A DNA stretch of 64,000 nucleotides from Limosilactobacillus reuteri subsp. reuteri (lineage in GTDB: Bacteria; Bacillota; Bacilli; Lactobacillales; Lactobacillaceae): the NCBI RefSeq assembly GCF_000016825.1, contig NC_009513.1, positions 1,263,501 to 1,327,500 of the forward strand. The letters run 5' to 3'. A model generated the notes under the pieces. It was not told the DNA's origin and ran no database searches. It worked only from the letters and a program-made list of their open reading frames with translations. Below are positions 62,799 to 64,000 of the stretch, piece after piece. The translations under genes were made by a program, and so were the position numbers. Each line of letters starts with the position of its first letter. The stretch's first letter is position 1.

Positions 62799-63999
62799 CT
62801 AAATTGGCCTCGATATCTTTAATCGTATAAAAAGAACCCGTTACAATAATTAAATCATTCGGCTCCGCAATCTTTTTTGCCACCACTAACCCTTGTCGGG
62901 GATTGTTGGCAATAATCGCTTGAGGCAGAACTGATTTTAACGCACTTGCATCAAGGGCGCGAGTTGGATGGTCAGGAGTAGTAATTATTATCTCATCTGC
63001 CATTTGCTGATAAATTTTAACCATTTGACTAATATTTTTATCAGCGAGAAAGCCAAGAACCATAATTACTTTATTATGAGGAAGCTTAGAAATAGTTTTG
63101 GTAAGTTGCTTGGCTGCATCTGGGTTATGGGCCCCGTCCAAAATAATAGGGGGATGATCAGCGATTTTCTGCATTCGACCAGCAATCTTCACTGTCGCAA
63201 GCGTCGATAATAAAGGCTGCCAAGAAGTAACAAGTCTTCGTTGATAAAGAAAATTAAATACACTGACAACGGTGCCCAAATTTTCACTTTGAAATGTCCC
63301 TAATAAATTAAAAGGAACTTTATAAATTTTATGATTAACTTTCAGGATCGCCTTTCCATCAACAATTGACTGGGCATCTGCTTGCGTTAATCCTACTTTT
63401 TGCTGTTGAGCCTTTTCTCTAATAATTGTGAGAGCGTCTTTTTCTTGGTGCGGCGCTAAAAACACTTGTTTAGTACCGGTCTTGATAATTCCTGCTTTAG
63501 CCTGGGCAATTTTGGCAATCGTTGGACCCAAAATCCGTGTATGGTCAAGGGCAATATGCGTTATCACACTAATAAAAGGCGCGCTGATAATATTGGTTGC
63601 ATCATCTTGACCGCCTAAACCGCATTCAATGACTGCCCAATCCACTTTTTGGTCTGCAAAATATTGCAGCATTATCAGGGTCCACCACTCAAAAATGGTA
63701 ATATCATCAGGTAAAAGATCAGCGGGTAAATGTTCGGTGATCTTTTGGTAAGTCATCGCAAAATCTTTTTTACTAATCAAATGGTCATTAACCTTAATTT
63801 GCTCCCGATCATCTACCAAAGCAGGACTGCTAAAATAGCCGACCCGGTAGCCAGCATTTTGTAACCCCTGTTCTAACATTGTCCCAGTCGAGCCTTTTCC
63901 GTTTGTCCCTGCAATATGGATAATTTTAAATCGCTGGTCAGGGTTTCCTAAACGAGTAAGAATTCGTCGCAAAAATTTTACCCGATCCCGTTGTCCTCC
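62788..63999 (-). CDS. folC: Folylpolyglutamate/dihydrofolate synthase (5' end outside window)
   Basis: FolC adds glutamate to dihydropteroate or folates. The frame is open to the right edge; the first visible residues (GGQRDRVKFLRRILTRLGNP) precede the P-loop IHIAGTNGKGSTGTMLEQGL, so the start lies beyond the window and perhaps 25-30 residues are missing. The catalytic-site segments ECGLGGQDDATN and LDGAHNPDAAKQL are present. It belongs with xtp and folP to a folate operon whose upstream part (folB, folK, folE in related species) should lie past the right edge. Confidence 0.95.
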   Translation of the reverse strand, partial: GGQRDRVKFLRRILTRLGNPDQRFKIIHIAGTNGKGSTGTMLEQGLQNAGYRVGYFSSPALVDDREQIKVNDHLISKKDFAMTYQKITEHLPADLLPDDITIFEWWTLIMLQYFADQKVDWAVIECGLGGQDDATNIISAPFISVITHIALDHTRILGPTIAKIAQAKAGIIKTGTKQVFLAPHQEKDALTIIREKAQQQKVGLTQADAQSIVDGKAILKVNHKIYKVPFNLLGTFQSENLGTVVSVFNFLYQRRLVTSWQPLLSTLATVKIAGRMQKIADHPPIILDGAHNPDAAKQLTKTISKLPHNKVIMVLGFLADKNISQMVKIYQQMADEIIITTPDHPTRALDASALKSVLPQAIIANNPRQGLVVAKKIAEPNDLIIVTGSFYTIKDIEANLDEK

Positions 64000-64000
64000 C

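Overview
The window is about 64 kb of a low-GC Firmicutes chromosome. Gene content and order point to the Lactobacillaceae, most probably Limosilactobacillus reuteri or a close relative. That identification is inference, based on the folC-xtp-folP folate cluster, a YSIRK/LPxTG Mub-like adhesin, T-box-controlled aminoacyl-tRNA synthetases, and the hit/ecsAB/prsA/SbcCD-like neighbourhood. Most genes are core housekeeping genes, and most lie on the minus strand.

Layout. 1-3.1 kb: tail of a YfhO-type membrane protein, a HesB-fold protein, greA, udk and a LysM-NlpC/P60 hydrolase. 3.1-6.9 kb: pheT and pheS behind a Phe T-box. 6.9-13.6 kb: an HxlR regulator, an HD protein, an rRNA methyltransferase, acylphosphatase, a YidC insertase, a peptide-deformylase-like protein, a MATE exporter behind a structured leader (candidate guanidine-IV riboswitch) and an APC permease. 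13.7-15.9 kb: a CovRS/ArlRS-like two-component system. 16.1-22.5 kb: rpmF with its YceD partner, then a cluster for tRNA modification, ribosome silencing, NAD synthesis and ribosome assembly (tmcAL, yqeM-like, rsfS, yqeK, nadD, yhbY, yqeH, yqeG). 22.6-24.0 kb: infC-rpmI-rplT behind an L20-type attenuator; infC appears to start at an AUA codon. 24.0-31.0 kb: polA-mutM-coaE-nrdR-dnaB-dnaI, a DNA replication and repair cluster.

31-39.3 kb carries assorted membrane, redox and wall genes (DUF1275, Bax-inhibitor family, murC, ytpR, thioredoxin, PepSY, glutaminase, aldo/keto reductase, glycosyltransferase). 39.3-45 kb is the accessory part. A class C group II intron sits immediately behind the terminator of a large mucus-adhesin gene. 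That adhesin gene carries one frameshift, confined to about 20 bp, and eleven near-identical 48-bp repeats. 45.2-58.3 kb returns to core genes: trmB, ecsBA, hit, prsA, SbcC/SbcD-like genes, a YlbF-family gene, a class A penicillin-binding protein, and argS with its T-box. 58.4-64 kb: a ThiD/PdxK kinase paired with an LDH-family dehydrogenase that has a malate-dehydrogenase-type Arg in its specificity loop, tRNA-Gly, small proteins, and the folP-xtp-folC genes running off the right edge.

I found no CRISPR array, prophage, toxin-antitoxin or restriction locus, and no clear candidate for a wholly new system. The best leads are the adhesin/intron locus, the MATE leader, the substrate specificity of the LDH-family enzyme, the Gln-to-Met deformylase paralogue, and the SbcC-like ATPase with a membrane hairpin in place of a zinc hook.
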